Source: Manihot esculenta (taxonomy: Eukaryota > Streptophyta > Magnoliopsida > Malpighiales > Euphorbiaceae). From it: a DNA stretch of 64,000 nucleotides. The translations under genes and the position numbers were made by a program. Below, one piece after another: positions 44,536 to 57,014 of the stretch (its first letter is position 1; every line of letters starts with the position of its first letter). The DNA is taken from assembly GCF_001659605.2 (NCBI RefSeq), contig NC_035177.2:7348780-7412779 (forward strand), given 5' to 3'. Below the pieces are notes generated by a model, which was not told the origin of the DNA, searched no databases, and worked only from the letters and a program-made list of their open reading frames with translations.

Positions 44536-47500
44536 ATGCGAGGAACTCGTCGATCAGCTCGATTGACTGGAGTCCCACCAGAGAATGAGAGACCAGCTGC
44601 TCGTCCTCCTGCATTGCCAAGGGCAAGGTCTCAGAGATCTAGCAGGGAAGGCATGTCAATAGACCCTAGAAGGTCTGTAGACGAGAGCAGAAGAGGAGTA
44701 GTTAGGGGAGGAAGATCAGAGGAAAGGAGGGAAGCTATGGAAATTGATCAGTCTAGAGATGATAGCATGGGTATAGGCAGTTTTGAGGAAGGTATGGGAG
44801 AGTCGCAGGGAGGTGCTCAGGCCTCAGATTTTGGCTATCCATCCTTGTTTCAGGAGCCAGAGTATCCGATGGAGGGGATGTCGGAGTACTCTCGATTTGA
44901 CCCATATCCTACATACATGCCATATATGCCATATCCTCACTATTACCCATCATATCCACCATATCCTATGTATCCATCTTCCCCTATACATCCAAATGCA
45001 GCACACCTAGAGCCAAATGAACCAAATGAACCAGTATTACCACCAGAACCAGTAGCCCCTGTTGTTGACAGACATGAACCTAGCTCATCTGGAGGTAAAG
45101 TCCAAATGACGGAGTACTTGAAATTGGATGCTCCTAAATACAACACAGGAGATGATCCATTTGATTACCTCAGAGCAGTTAGGATGATCACCAGTGAGTT
45201 AGGAGCAGATGATAGGAGAGCCATTGAGATGGCAGGTTTCACAATAAAATGCAAGAAAGCCAGAGAATGGTTTAAGAATTATGTGGAGCCTAGAATGGAC
45301 AGCATGTCATGGGGAGAGTTCGCCAATGAGTTTGCCGGGTGGGCTTTTCCTGACAGTTCGAGGGAGATGAAAGTAATTGAATTTGAACAGTTGCGACAGA
45401 CAGATGAGATGAGTGTTGATGAATTTACAGATAAGTTCCTGGATCTACTTCAGTACGTGGGTCAAGCCTATGATACTGATCAGAAGAAAGCAAGGAGATA
45501 TACTATGAGACTTCATCCCAGGTATGCTTCTTTGATCCTTCCAGCTGAGAAGGAGAGTTTTCACTCGATAGTAGACGCAGCCAGGAAAATGGAAGCTAGT
45601 GCCAAGATTCAGAAACAGTCAATGGCACAGGCTTCGGGTTCTAAAGCCCCCACAGTAAGCAGTAAAAGATGGGATAGAGCGAGAGGAACAAGGAAAGGGT
45701 TCTGGAATAAAGTCAAGTCAGGTCTGGGAATAGGTAGTGGCTCAAGCTCTGGCACAGCTCCAGTCTGCAGACGATGCGGAAAACCACATGGAGGAGTTTG
45801 TCGGTTGGGATCTACAGCTTGTTTTCGATGTGGACAGGAAGGGCATATTGCTCGGGATTGTCCGCAGATGACTTTTGCACCATCCCAGCAGATGAGTTCA
45901 GGCAGTGTGGTACAGCCAGTTGTACGGCCAGTAGCTCCAGTCATGCCTCAGACTAGTGGCAGAGGCAGAGGTAGAGGGGTAGCCTCTACTTCAGCAGCAG
46001 GTTCCCGAGGTGGAAATCCGGTAGCCCCAGCACGGATTTTCACAGTGACACAAGAGGAGGCTAACACGTCGAACACAGTGGTGTCAGGTAATCTCATCAT
46101 TGGGTGTTCCGATGTGTATGCTTTGATGGACCCCGGTGCTTCTCATTCCTTTATTGCTTCGAGAGCCATAGAGCGATTGGGTTTGATCAGTTCTGAGTTA
46201 GAGTATCCTCTCTGGGTCAGTGGACCTAGATGTGACCCATCAGTGGCAGTGTCAGTCTGTCGTTTCAGTCCAGTGTTTATAGAGGGTAGATGCCTTCCAG
46301 CTGACCTTGTGGTTCTAGACTTGACAGATTTTGATGTCATTCTAGGGATGGATTGGCTATCTGCATATAGTGCTACGTTGGACTGTCGAGAGAAGCTAGT
46401 GAGTCTCAGAGACCAGGATGGGTCAGAGTGTGTCTTCAGAGGAGACAGGAGAGGTACACCCAGAGGTATGATTTCAGCCCTTCAGGCTCGTCGTTTGCTT
46501 AGGAGGGGTTGTCAGGGGTTTCTAGCTCATGTGAGAGAGCTAGACAGTCAGGTTAGGGAACCAGCCACAGTACCAGTAGTCCGAGAGTTTCTCGATGTGT
46601 TCCCAGACGATTTGCCAGGACTACCACCGGATAGGGAGATAGGGTTTGAAATTGAATTACTGCCAGGTACTAGACCTATCTCTATTCCTCCCTACAGGAT
46701 GGCGCCAGCTGAGTTAACAGAGTTGAAAGCACAGTTGCAGGACTTGGTAGATAAGGGTTTCATCCGCCCTAGTACCTCACCTTGGGGTGCTCCAGTGCTC
46801 TTTGTCAGAAAGAAGGATGGATCCCTTAGACTTTGTATCGACTATAGACAGTTGAACAAGGTCACTATCAAGAATAGGTATCCCTTACCTCGGATTGATG
46901 ATCTATTTGACCAGCTAGCTGGAGCAGGTTGTTTCTCGAAAATAGATCTGAGATCTGGGTATCATCAATTGAGAGTCAGAGAGGCAGATGTGCCTAAGAC
47001 AGCTTTCCGGACCAGATATGGGCATTATGAGTTCTTAGTGATGCCGTTCGGGTTGACTAACGCCCCTGCAGCATTTATGGATCTCATGAACAGGGTATTC
47101 AGTGAGTTTCTGGATCACTTTGTCATTGTGTTTATCGATGATATCTTAGTGTATTCCAGAGATGCAGAGGAGCATGCCCAGCATCTGAGGATTGTTTTGC
47201 AGACACTGAGAGAGCATGGTTTATATGCTAAGTTCTCGAAGTGTGAGTTTTGGTTGAGGAGCATTTCCTTCTTGGGACATGTAGTATCAGCAGAGGGTAT
47301 TGAGGTAGACCCCAAGAAGATAGAGGCTGTAGCTAACTGGCCCAGACCCACGACAGTGACTGAGATTAAAAGCTTTCTGGGACTGGCAGGTTACTACAGG
47401 AGGTTCGTTCAGAACTTCTCAAAGATAGCAGCTCCTATGACCAAATTGACGCAAAAGAACCAGAAGTTTATCTGGTCAGACCAGTGTGAAGAGAGCTTTG

Positions 47501-49473
47501 AGGAGCTCAAGAGGAGATTGACAACAGCACCAGTGTTAGCTCTGCCTGTGAGTAATGAGGACTTCACAGTGTTCTGTGATGCATCTCGAGTGGGATTGGG
47601 TTGTGTATTGATGCAGAGTGATAGAGTAATAGCTTATGCTTCTAGACAGTTGAAGAAGCACGAGTTAAATTACCCTACCCATGACCTAGAGATGGCAGCA
47701 GTTATCTTTGCACTTAAGATGTGGCGGCATTACCTCTACGGAGTTAAATGCGAGATCTTCACCGATCACAAGAGTTTACAGTACATCTTAAGTCAGAGAG
47801 AGCTAAATTTGAGGCAGAGAAGGTGGGTCGAATTGCTCAGTGATTATGATTGTAAGATCCAGTATCACCCGGGTAAGGCGAATGTTGTCGCAGACGCCCT
47901 AAGCCGGAAGTCACTAGGCAGTTTATCTCAGATAGCAGCAGAGCGGAGATCAGTTGTGAGAGAGCTTTATAAGCTCTTTGACGAGGGATTACAGTTAGAG
48001 TTATCTGGTACAGGTGCGTTGATAGCACAGATGAGAGTGACACCTGTGTTTCTGGAGCAGATAGCTCAGAGACAGCATGAGGACCCTGAGTTGATGAAAA
48101 TTGCCAGGACTGTTCAGTCAGGCAATAGTCCAGAGTTCAGATTTGACAGCAAAGGGATCCTTCGCTATGGAAGTCGACTTTGTGTACCAGATAGGGGCAG
48201 TGTGAAGGAAGACATTATGAGGGAAGCTCATAATGCGAGGTATAGTGTTCACCCAGGAGCCACCAAGATGTATCAAGATCTAAAAAGGGTCTATTGGTGG
48301 CCAGCCATGAAGAAAGAAGTGGCGCAGTTCGTGACAGCCTGTGAGGTTTGTCAGCGGGTGAAATTAGAGCATCAGAAACCAGCAGGAATGCTTAACCCAT
48401 TACCGATTCCAGAGTGGAAATGGGAGAACATAGCCATGGATTTTGTAGTGGGTTTACCAGTAGCGTCCAACAGGATAGACTCGATATGGGTGATTGTGGA
48501 CAGACTCACGAAATCTGCTCATTTTCTTCCAGTACGGAGTAACTATTCTGTGGATAAGTTGGCACAGGTCTATCTGGATGAGATAGTGAGGTTACATGGA
48601 GTTCCAGTGTCTATAGTTTCAGACAGAGGACCTCAGTTTACTTCTCGCTTTTGGCGGAGTCTGCAAAGTGCGATGGGCACGAGATTAGATTTTAGTACTG
48701 CTTTCCACCCACAGACTGATGGACAGTCAGAAAGGACCATCCAGACCATAGAGGATATGCTTCGATTATGTGTGTTAGACTTTGGCGGTTCTTGGAGGCA
48801 GCATCTACCTTTGGTGGAGTTTGCCTACAATAACAGTCATCATGCTAGCATTGGGATGGCTCCTTATGAAGCTTTATATGGGAGGAAATGCAGATCCCCT
48901 GTTTGCTGGGAAGAGGTAGGAGAGAAGGCTCTTGCAGGGCCAGAATTAGTAGACATTACCAGTAGAATGGTGCCCATGATCAGAGAGAGAATTAGAACAG
49001 CTCAAAGTAGACAGAAAAGTTATGCAGATGTGCGCAGAAAACAGTTAGAATTTCAAGAGGGTAATTGGGTATTGCTGAAAGTGTCTCCAATGAAAGGAGT
49101 GGTTCGTTTTGGGAAGAAGGGTAAATTAGCTCCACGGTACATTGGACCCTTTGAGGTATTGCAGAGGATCGGAAATGTGTCGTATAAGCTGGATTTACCT
49201 GCTTCTATGGAGAGGATTCACCCGGTATTTCATGTTTCTATGCTACGACAGTTTGTGTCAGATCCGAATCAGGTTCTAAATGAGCCTGAGGTGGAGATTC
49301 ATACGGATCTCACCTATATAGAGCAGCCAGTGCGAATTCTGGACACGCAGATCAGACAGCTAAGGAACAAGGAGATTCCGATGGTGAAAGTTTTATGGAA
49401 CCACCATAATCTAGAAGAGTGCACCTGGGAGACGCGAGAGTCGATGCTCCAGCAGTATCCTTATTTGTTTTGA
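44536..49473 (+). CDS. gag-pol: Gag-Pol polyprotein of Y2 (Tekay/Del type)
   Basis: One frame, 1645 codons from [10 protein letters not shown]; an in-frame ATG 33 bases upstream is less likely, since relatives start at MRGTRRS after a TTTTCAG acceptor-like site. Positions below count from the upstream ATG (44503). Pro/Tyr-rich N-terminus about 110-190; capsid about 215-370; zinc clusters [12 protein letters not shown] and [15 protein letters not shown] about 424-455; protease DPGASHSF about 542 and VILGMDWLS about 613; [13 protein letters not shown] about 777 and FIDDILVYS about 877; RNase [11 protein letters not shown] about 1023 and ADALSRK about 1131; integrase H-H-C-C finger 1243-1290, then Asp about 1312, SDRGPQF about 1373 and QSERTIQ about 1409 (DD35E spacing); a GPF motif about 1550; and a C-terminal chromodomain-like segment ([16 protein letters not shown]). 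It makes virus-like particles, cDNA and integrase for retrotransposition. No stop or frameshift, all catalytic residues present: probably functional. Confidence 0.95.
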   Translation: MRGTRRSARLTGVPPENERPAARPPALPRARSQRSSREGMSIDPRRSVDESRRGVVRGGRSEERREAMEIDQSRDDSMGIGSFEEGMGESQGGAQASDFGYPSLFQEPEYPMEGMSEYSRFDPYPTYMPYMPYPHYYPSYPPYPMYPSSPIHPNAAHLEPNEPNEPVLPPEPVAPVVDRHEPSSSGGKVQMTEYLKLDAPKYNTGDDPFDYLRAVRMITSELGADDRRAIEMAGFTIKCKKAREWFKNYVEPRMDSMSWGEFANEFAGWAFPDSSREMKVIEFEQLRQTDEMSVDEFTDKFLDLLQYVGQAYDTDQKKARRYTMRLHPRYASLILPAEKESFHSIVDAARKMEASAKIQKQSMAQASGSKAPTVSSKRWDRARGTRKGFWNKVKSGLGIGSGSSSGTAPVCRRCGKPHGGVCRLGSTACFRCGQEGHIARDCPQMTFAPSQQMSSGSVVQPVVRPVAPVMPQTSGRGRGRGVASTSAAGSRGGNPVAPARIFTVTQEEANTSNTVVSGNLIIGCSDVYALMDPGASHSFIASRAIERLGLISSELEYPLWVSGPRCDPSVAVSVCRFSPVFIEGRCLPADLVVLDLTDFDVILGMDWLSAYSATLDCREKLVSLRDQDGSECVFRGDRRGTPRGMISALQARRLLRRGCQGFLAHVRELDSQVREPATVPVVREFLDVFPDDLPGLPPDREIGFEIELLPGTRPISIPPYRMAPAELTELKAQLQDLVDKGFIRPSTSPWGAPVLFVRKKDGSLRLCIDYRQLNKVTIKNRYPLPRIDDLFDQLAGAGCFSKIDLRSGYHQLRVREADVPKTAFRTRYGHYEFLVMPFGLTNAPAAFMDLMNRVFSEFLDHFVIVFIDDILVYSRDAEEHAQHLRIVLQTLREHGLYAKFSKCEFWLRSISFLGHVVSAEGIEVDPKKIEAVANWPRPTTVTEIKSFLGLAGYYRRFVQNFSKIAAPMTKLTQKNQKFIWSDQCEESFEELKRRLTTAPVLALPVSNEDFTVFCDASRVGLGCVLMQSDRVIAYASRQLKKHELNYPTHDLEMAAVIFALKMWRHYLYGVKCEIFTDHKSLQYILSQRELNLRQRRWVELLSDYDCKIQYHPGKANVVADALSRKSLGSLSQIAAERRSVVRELYKLFDEGLQLELSGTGALIAQMRVTPVFLEQIAQRQHEDPELMKIARTVQSGNSPEFRFDSKGILRYGSRLCVPDRGSVKEDIMREAHNARYSVHPGATKMYQDLKRVYWWPAMKKEVAQFVTACEVCQRVKLEHQKPAGMLNPLPIPEWKWENIAMDFVVGLPVASNRIDSIWVIVDRLTKSAHFLPVRSNYSVDKLAQVYLDEIVRLHGVPVSIVSDRGPQFTSRFWRSLQSAMGTRLDFSTAFHPQTDGQSERTIQTIEDMLRLCVLDFGGSWRQHLPLVEFAYNNSHHASIGMAPYEALYGRKCRSPVCWEEVGEKALAGPELVDITSRMVPMIRERIRTAQSRQKSYADVRRKQLEFQEGNWVLLKVSPMKGVVRFGKKGKLAPRYIGPFEVLQRIGNVSYKLDLPASMERIHPVFHVSMLRQFVSDPNQVLNEPEVEIHTDLTYIEQPVRILDTQIRQLRNKEIPMVKVLWNHHNLEECTWETRESMLQQYPYLF

Positions 49474-49510
49474 GGTTAGTTTCCTCCTTGTGTTTTGTTT
49501 TGTGTTTTAG

Positions 49511-49547
49511 GAACATCCGAGGACGAATGTTCTTAAGGAGGGGAGAA
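49511..49547 (+). promoter_or_regulatory. Y2 pre-LTR hairpin and polypurine tract
   Basis: GAACATCCG (49511-49519), loop AGGA, CGAATGTTC (49524-49532), with one arm mismatch. It is followed by AAGGAGGGGAGAA (49535-49547) touching the 3' LTR. The purine tract primes plus-strand DNA synthesis; the hairpin's role is unknown. Confidence 0.8.
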
Positions 49548-51789
49548 TGTAATACCCGGCTAGAATCCGGCACCGGAATTCCTGTTGTCTGGTGGAATCC
49601 GGGGTGTCGGAATTCTCAAAAGGGTAGGATTTATGTTTTACTAGGTATTATGATGTGTTTCAATGTTTGAAGGTTAAGGGAAGTGAGCCAAGTTCGGCCG
49701 CCGAAAGTAAGTTCGGCCGCCGAAAGTGTTTGGCTTCCGAAGGGAAGTTCGGCCCCCGAATGTTGCATGGTGTTACATGCGATTGGGCAGCCGACGATGA
49801 GTTGGCCAGCCAGCTGAGTCATGTTTGTGTTGACAAGTGTTGGCCTCAGATTCTTGCCATGGAATGACCACGTCTCTTATGACTCATCTGTACATGTTTT
49901 TGGTTGTTCTCACAGCAGTTTGAGGTGCTTGCAAAGGTATTGAGAGTTGAGAGAAACAAACGTGAGTTTGAGAGAGTTTGAGAGTGTGAGAGGAGGTGAT
50001 CCGTTTTCCCTTGTTTAGAGTGTGTAGCTTCTTACGACAGGAGGTAAGTGATGTTCTTGAATATGTTTTCTGAAGGTTTTAGGGGGATTTGTGGAAGGAG
50101 ATGCATGTTTAGGTTCTTAATGATAGTTTTGATGAGTTATGCATGTATACATGTGTATATGTTATGTTTGTTTTGTTGTTTGGGGTTAGTAGCTAGTCTT
50201 GGACCCCTGTGATCATATACATGAGTATATGTATGTTGAGGAGGTGAAGTTTGCATGGTTTGAGAAGTTGAAGGAAAGAAGGAGATGGTTTGTCGTTGAA
50301 ACTGAGTTCTGGAGGAACTCAGGTTCGGCAGCCGAAAGTTCATTCGGCCGCCGAACCTCTTGCATGGTGACTTAGGCTGCCATAGCTTGCCCCCGCGAGT
50401 TGTGCATGTTCGGCTCTGTTTGGGGGATTCGGCCGCCGAAGGTGCCGCCGAAGGGTAGAGACTTTCGTCTCTGGAGTGCCTTGTGGCCTCCGAAACTTGC
50501 CCCCGAAAGGGTTCGGCCGCCGAACATAGAGATTCGGCCGCCGAAGGTGCTTGAGTTTCGTCTCTGGAGAGGACATTCGGCCGCCGAACCTGCCGCCGAA
50601 AGTGTTCTGTCCAGCTTTTCTTTTGCATGCTTTGCATGGCTAGTTAAGTGAGTTTCAGGGGATTCTTGGGGAGTTTAATAGAAGTATTGATAAGTTAGTT
50701 TGGTCCCTCATTTGAGTCCATCTGTATAGGTACAGACCAGAGGAACCAGAGAGAGCAGCAGTGAGTACTGCTCCAGAGATTCGGAACCTGCAGAGTCAGT
50801 CAGTCCAGAGCCAGAGGTGAGTGGAACTAAACTTATGACTTTTAAGTGAATCACAAACTGCTTTTAGCATATCTCATGCATCATGTTTATGCCATAGGTT
50901 GATTGCATTAGTATTCACGAATGTGTTGCATTGCATTGTTATTTGATGATGTGAGTAAATGCTGAATGATCCAATAGTCACAGACAGGAAGACCAGGAGC
51001 CTTTGACTACGCCCTGGCACGTATAGCAAAGACCAGGAGCCTTTGACTACGCCCTGGCAGGTATATAGCAAAGTCCAGGAGCCTTTGACTACGCCCTGGC
51101 AATGGTAAGTTCACAGGTGTTATATACACATATACATATATGACAGGAAGACCAGGTGCTCGCTTCTACGCCCTGGCACAGAGTTACTGGGACTATGTGG
51201 TGACAGGTTTACTCTTGATGTGGCTTGTCTGTGATATGATGCATTTCATGAGATCATATTTTACTGGGCTATTTTACTGTTCTACTCACTGGGCTATAGA
51301 GCTCATCCCACTCCCTTAACCCCAGTTTTGCAGGTTCAGTGTACAGTGTACAGGGACAGTTCAGCAGAGTACAGGAAGAGTAAAGAGATCTGTAATAGCT
51401 TAGAGTGGACATGTAATATGAAAGAAATGTAATAGTGATTGCTTGACCTAGTGATGTATGTGTTGTACATGATCTGTATATGTATATATGTTTTCCTGTA
51501 TATGAAAACCAGGCTTAACAGGTATGAGTTACCCATCTAGAGCAAGCTCTAGTCAGGGATACAGAGTACAGAGTACATGAGTACAGAGTACATGAGTACA
51601 GAGTACAGAGATAGTGCATGCACAGGTTAAGCCTTGGTTCAGAAAAGAGTTTTATTTTCACTGAAAATGTATGATCATGTATGAGGTTTACAGGTACACA
51701 GAGAGTATAGCAGGCTTGCTACGGGTTCTGGCGGCCTTAAGCCGACCTGAATCCTAGCGCCGGTGACGGTCCTTTTTGGGGTCGTTACA
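49548..51789 (+). repeat. Y2 3' LTR
   Basis: 2242 bp, apparently identical to 42072-44313. Followed by GTTAT and then the remainder of the Y1 LTR (one base) and the Y1 primer site (TTGGTATCAGAGC from 51798). Confidence 0.93.
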
Positions 51790-52024
51790 GTTATAGATTG
51801 GTATCAGAGCCCTAGGTTTACATGATCGGACCTATAGAGAGAGTGCCAGGCTCTTAAAGGTTAGAAGTGGTCAAGCACAATAGGAAATCATGTCCACTAG
51901 GATAGGGTCTTGAGTCCTATCTGTTTACTGCTATGATATGTCATGAGTTCTGCATGTGCTTTAGTGATAAGTGATGTTTATGTGCTAAAGTGCTATCTTC
52001 TGTGTTGTTTTCCAGAGAGTCAAG

Positions 52025-55000
52025 ATGAGAGGAACTCGTCGATCAGCTCGATTGACTGGAGTCCCACCAGAGAGTGAGAGACCAACTGCTCGTCCTCCTG
52101 CATTGCCGAGGGTAAGGTCTCAGAGATCTAGCAGGGAAGGTACGTCAATAGACCCTAGAAGGTCTGTCGATGAGAGCAGAAGAGGAACAGCTAGGGGAGA
52201 AAGATCAGAGGACAGGAGGGAGGCTATGGAGATTGACCAGTCTAGAGATGACAGTATGGGTATAGGCAGATTTGAGGAAGGTATGGGAGAGTCGCAGAGA
52301 GGCGCTCAGGCCTCAGGTTCTGGATATCCAGCCTTTCTGCACGATCCAGAGTATCCGATGGGAGGTATGTCGGAGTACTCTAGTTTTGTCCCATATCCTC
52401 CTTATATGCCATATATGCCTTATCCTCCTTACTATCCACCATATCCTATGTATCCACCTTCCCCTACCCATCCAAGTGCAGCACACCCAGAGCTAAATGA
52501 CCCAGTACCACCACCACCAGAACCAGTAGCCCCTGTTGTTGACAGACATCAACCTAGCTCATCTGGAGGTAAAGTGCAAATGACGGAGTACTTGAAATTG
52601 GATGCTCCTAAATATAACACGGGAGATGATCCATTTGACTACCTCAGATCAGTTAGGATGATAACTAGTGAATTGGGAGCTGATGATAGTCGAGCCATTG
52701 AGATGGCAGGATTTACACTTAAATGCAAGAAGGCTAGAGAATGGTTTAAGAACTATGTGGAACCTAGGATGACCTGTATGTCTTGGGGAGAGTTCGCCAA
52801 TGAATTTGCAGGGTGGGCTTTTCCTGACAGTTCTAGGGAGCTGAAAATAATAGAATTTGAACAGTTGAGACAGACAGATGAAATGAGTGTTGATGAATTC
52901 ACCGATAAGTTCCTGGATTTGCTTCAGTACGTGGGTCAAGCCTATGATACTGACCAGAAGAAGGCAAGGAGATATACTATGAGACTGCATCCCAGGTATT
53001 CTTCCTTGATTCTTCCAGCAGAAAAGGAGAGTTTCCACACCATAGTGGACGCAGCCAGGAAAATGAAAGCTAGTGCCAATATTCAGAAACAGTCAAAGGC
53101 ACAGGCTTGGGGTTCTAAGGCCCCCAGTTCAGGCACTTCAGGCAGCAAGAGATGGGATAGAGCAAAAGGAGCAAAGAGTAAGTTCTGGAGTAAAGTGAAG
53201 TCAGGTCTGGGAATAGGTAGTGGCTCTAGCTCCAGTATGCAGAAGATGCGAAAAACCACATGGAGGAGTTTGTCGGTTGGGATCTACAACTTGTGTTAGA
53301 TGTGGACAGGAAGGGCATATTGCTCGGGATTGTCCTCAGGTGACTTTTGCACCATCCCAGCAGATGAGTTCCGGCAGTGTGGTACAGCCAGCAGCTCCAG
53401 TCATGCCTCAGAGTAGTGGCAGAGGTAGAGGGAGAGGGGCAGCCTCTACGTCAGCAGCAGGTTCCCGAGGTGGAAATTCGGTAGCCCCAGCACGGATTTT
53501 CACTGTGACACAGGAGGAGGCTAACACGTCAAACACAGTGGTGTCAGGTAATCTCATCATTGGGTGTTCAGATGTGTATGCTTTGATGGACCCCGGTGCT
53601 TTTCATTCCTTTATTGCTTCGAGAGCCATAGAGAGATTGGGTTTGATCAGTTTTGAGTTAGCGTATCCTCTCTGGGTCAGTGGACCTAAATGTGACCCAT
53701 CAGTAGCAGTGTCAGTCTGTCGTTTCAGTCCAGTGTTCATAGAGGGTAGATGCCTTCCAGCTGACCTTGTGGTTCTAGACTTGACAGATTTTGATGTCAT
53801 TCTAGGGATAGATTGGCTATCTGCATATAGTGGTACTTTGGACTGTAGAGAGAAGATAGTGAGTCTCAGAGACCAGGATGGGTCAGAGTGTGTCTTTAGA
53901 GGAGACAGGAGAGGTACACCCAGAGGTATGATTTCAGCCCTTCAGGCTCGTCGGTTGCTTCGGAGGGGTTGTCAGGGGTTTCTAGCTCATGTGAGAGAGC
54001 TAGACAGTCAGGTGAGGGAACCAGCCGCAGTACCAGTAGTCCGAGAGTTTCTCGATGTGTTCCCAGACGATTTACCAGGACTCCCACCTGATAGGGAGAT
54101 AGGGTTTGAAATCGAATTGCTGCCAGGTACCAGACCTATCTCTATTCCTCCCTACAGGATGGCGCCAGCAGAGTTAAAAGAGTTAAAAGAGCAGTTGCAG
54201 GACTTGGTAGATAAGGGTTTCATCCGCCCTAGTACCTCACCTTGGGGTGCTCCAGTGCTCTTTGTCAGAAAGAAGGATGGATCCCTCAGACTTTGTATCG
54301 ACTACAGACAGTTGAACAAGGTCCATACCAAGAATAGATATCCTCTACCTAGGATTGATGATCTATTTGACCAGCTAGCTGGAGCAGGTTGTTTCTCGAA
54401 AATAGATCTGAGATCCGGGTATCATCAGTTGAGAGTCAGAGAGGCAGATGTGCCTAAGACAGCTTTCAAGACCAGATATGGGCATTATGAGTTCTTAGTG
54501 ATGCCGTTCGGGTTGACTAACGCCCCTGCAGCATTCATGGATCTCATGAACAGAGTTTTCAGTGAGTTTCTGGATCACTTTGTCATTGTTTTCATCGATG
54601 ATATTTTAGTGTATTCCAGAGATGCAGAGGAGCATGCCCAGCATCTGAGGATAGTTCTGCAGACACTGAGAGAGCATGGTTTATATGCCAAGTTCTCGAA
54701 GTGTGAGTTTTGGTTGAGGAGCATTTCCTTCTTGGGACATGTGGTATCAGCAGAGGGTATTGAGGTAGACCCCAAGAAGATAGAGGCTGTAGCTAACTGG
54801 CCCAGACCCACTACAGTGACTGAGATTAAAAGCTTTTTGGGACTGGCAGGTTACTACAGGAGGTTCGTTCAGGACTTCTCCAAGATAGCAGCTCCTATGA
54901 CCAAACTGACTCAGAAGAACGAGAAGTTTGTCTGGTCAGACCAGTGTGAAGCGAGCTTTGATGAGCTCAAGAAGAGGTTGACAACAGCACCAGTGTTAGC

Positions 55001-56932
55001 TCTGCCTGTCAGTAATGAGGATTTTACAGTGTTCTGTGATGCATCTCGAGTGGGATTGGGCTGTGTTTTGATGCAGAGTGATAGGGTGATAGCTTATGCT
55101 TCTAGACAGTTGAAGAAGCACGAGTTGAATTACCCTACCCATGACCTAGAGATGGCAGCAGTTATCTTTGCACTTAAGATATGGCGGCATTACCTCTACG
55201 GAGTTAAATGCGAGATCTTCACTGATCACAAGAGTTTACAGTACATCTTGAGTCAGAGAGAGCTGAATTTGAGGCAGAGAAGATGGGTAGAATTGCTCAG
55301 TGATTATGATTGTAAGATTCAGTATCATCCGGGTAAGGCGAATGTTGTGGCAGACGCCCTCGGCCGAAAGTCACTAGGCAGTTTATCCCATATAGCAGCC
55401 GAGCGGAGACCAGTTGTGATGGAGCTTTACAAGCTCTTAGAAGAGGGGTTACAGCTAGGGTTGTTTGGTACAGGTGCTTTGATCGCACAGATGAGAGTGA
55501 CACCTGTGTTTCTGGAGCAGATAGCTCAGAGACAGCATGAGGACCCAGAGTTGATGAAAATTGCCAGGACTGTTCAGTCAGGCAACAGTGCAGAGTTCAG
55601 ATTTGATAGCAAAGGGATCCTCCGCTATGGGAGTCGACTTTGTGTACCAGATAGGAGCAGTGTGAAGGAAGACATTATGAGGGAAGCTCATAATGCAAGG
55701 TATAGTATTCACCCAGGAGCCACCAAGATGTATCAGGATTTAAAGAGGGTATATTGGTGGCCAGCCATGAAGAAAGAAGTGGCGCAGTTTGTGACAGCCT
55801 GTGAAGTTTGCCAGAGGGTGAAACTAGAACATCAGAAACCAGCCGGAATGCTTAACCCATTACCGATTCCAGAGTGGAAATGGGAGAACATAGCCATGGA
55901 TTTTGTAGTGGGTTTACCAGCAGCGTCCAACAGGATAGACTCTATATGGGTGATTGTGGACAGACTCACGAAATCTGCTCATTTTCTTCCAGTTCGGAGT
56001 AACTATTCTGTGGATAAGTTGGCACAGGTATATTTGGATGAGATAGTGAGATTACATGGTGTTCTAGTGTCGATAGTCTCAGATAGAGGACCTCAGTTTA
56101 CCTCCAGATTTTGACGAAGTCTGCAGAGTGCGATGGGCATGAGACTGGATTTTAGCACTGCTTTCCACCCACAGACTGATGGACAGTCAGAAAGGACCAT
56201 CCAGACCATAGAGGATATGCTTCGACTGTGTGTGTTAGACTTTGGCGGTTCTTGGAGGCAGCATCTACCTTTGGTGGAGTTTGCCTACAATAACAGCCAT
56301 CATGCTAGCATCGGGATGGCTCCTTATGAAGCTTTGTATGGGAGGAAGTGCAGATCCCTCTTTGTTGGGAAGAAATAGGAGAGAAGGCTCTTGCAGGGCC
56401 AGAGTTAGTAGAGATTACCAGTAGAGTGGTGCCCATGATCAGAGAGAGAATCAGAACAGCGCAGAGCAGACAGAAAAGTTATGCAGACGTTCGCAGAAAA
56501 CGGTTAGAATTCCAGGAGGGTAATTGGGTATTGCTAAAAGTGTCTCCAATGAAAGGAGTGGTTCGGTTTGGAAAGAAGGGTAAGTTATCCCCACGATACA
56601 TTGGACCCTTTGAGATTTTGCAGAGGATCGGAAATGTGTCGTATAAGCTGGATTTACCTGCTTCTATGGAGAGAATTCACCCGGTATTTCATGTTTCTAT
56701 GCTACGACAGTTTGTGTCAGATCCGAATCAGGTTCTGAGTGAGCCTGAGGTGGAGATTTTTACCGATCTCACCTATATAGAGTAGCCAGTGCGGATTCTG
56801 GACACGCAGATCAGACAGCTAAGGAACAAGGAAATTTCGATGGTGAAAGTTCTGTGGAACCACCATAATCTAGAAGAATGCACCTGGGAGACGCGGGAGT
56901 CTATGCTTCAGCAGTATCCATATTTGTTTTGA
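52025..56932 (+). pseudogene. Y1 gag-pol, broken copy of the Y2 type
   Basis: Starts [18 protein letters not shown] and parallels the Y2 polyprotein along its length. Defects: an 11-base loss just before the zinc knuckle (about 53235) shifts the frame, so the first frame ends at 53299 while the rest is read from about 53220; TGA at 56112-56114 where Y2 has TGG; a one-base loss near 56360 in the integrase C-terminal region; and TAG at 56783-56785 where Y2 has CAG. Protease reads DPGAFHSF (Ser to Phe), and RT, RNase H and integrase motifs are otherwise kept. Recently dead. The hairpin (56980-57000) and purine tract follow before the LTR. Confidence 0.92.
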
Positions 56933-57014
56933 GGTTAGTTTCCTCCTTTTTATATGTGTTCCTTGTTTATTTTTTTGGGACATTCGAGGATGAATGTTCG
57001 TAAGGGGGGGAGAA

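Larger units (their letters stand above)
42072..51789 (+). mobile_element. Y2: intact Tekay/Del chromovirus-type retrotransposon (TSD GTTAC/GTTAT)
   Basis: 9718 bp: 5' LTR 42072-44313, primer site, single Gag-Pol frame 44536-49473, hairpin and purine tract, 3' LTR 49548-51789. The LTRs are both 2242 bp with a constant offset of 7476, and I saw no difference on reading. The flanks are GTTAC (42067-42071) and GTTAT (51790-51794), placing the insertion one base before the end of the Y1 5' LTR. All parts needed for transposition appear present. Confidence 0.93.
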
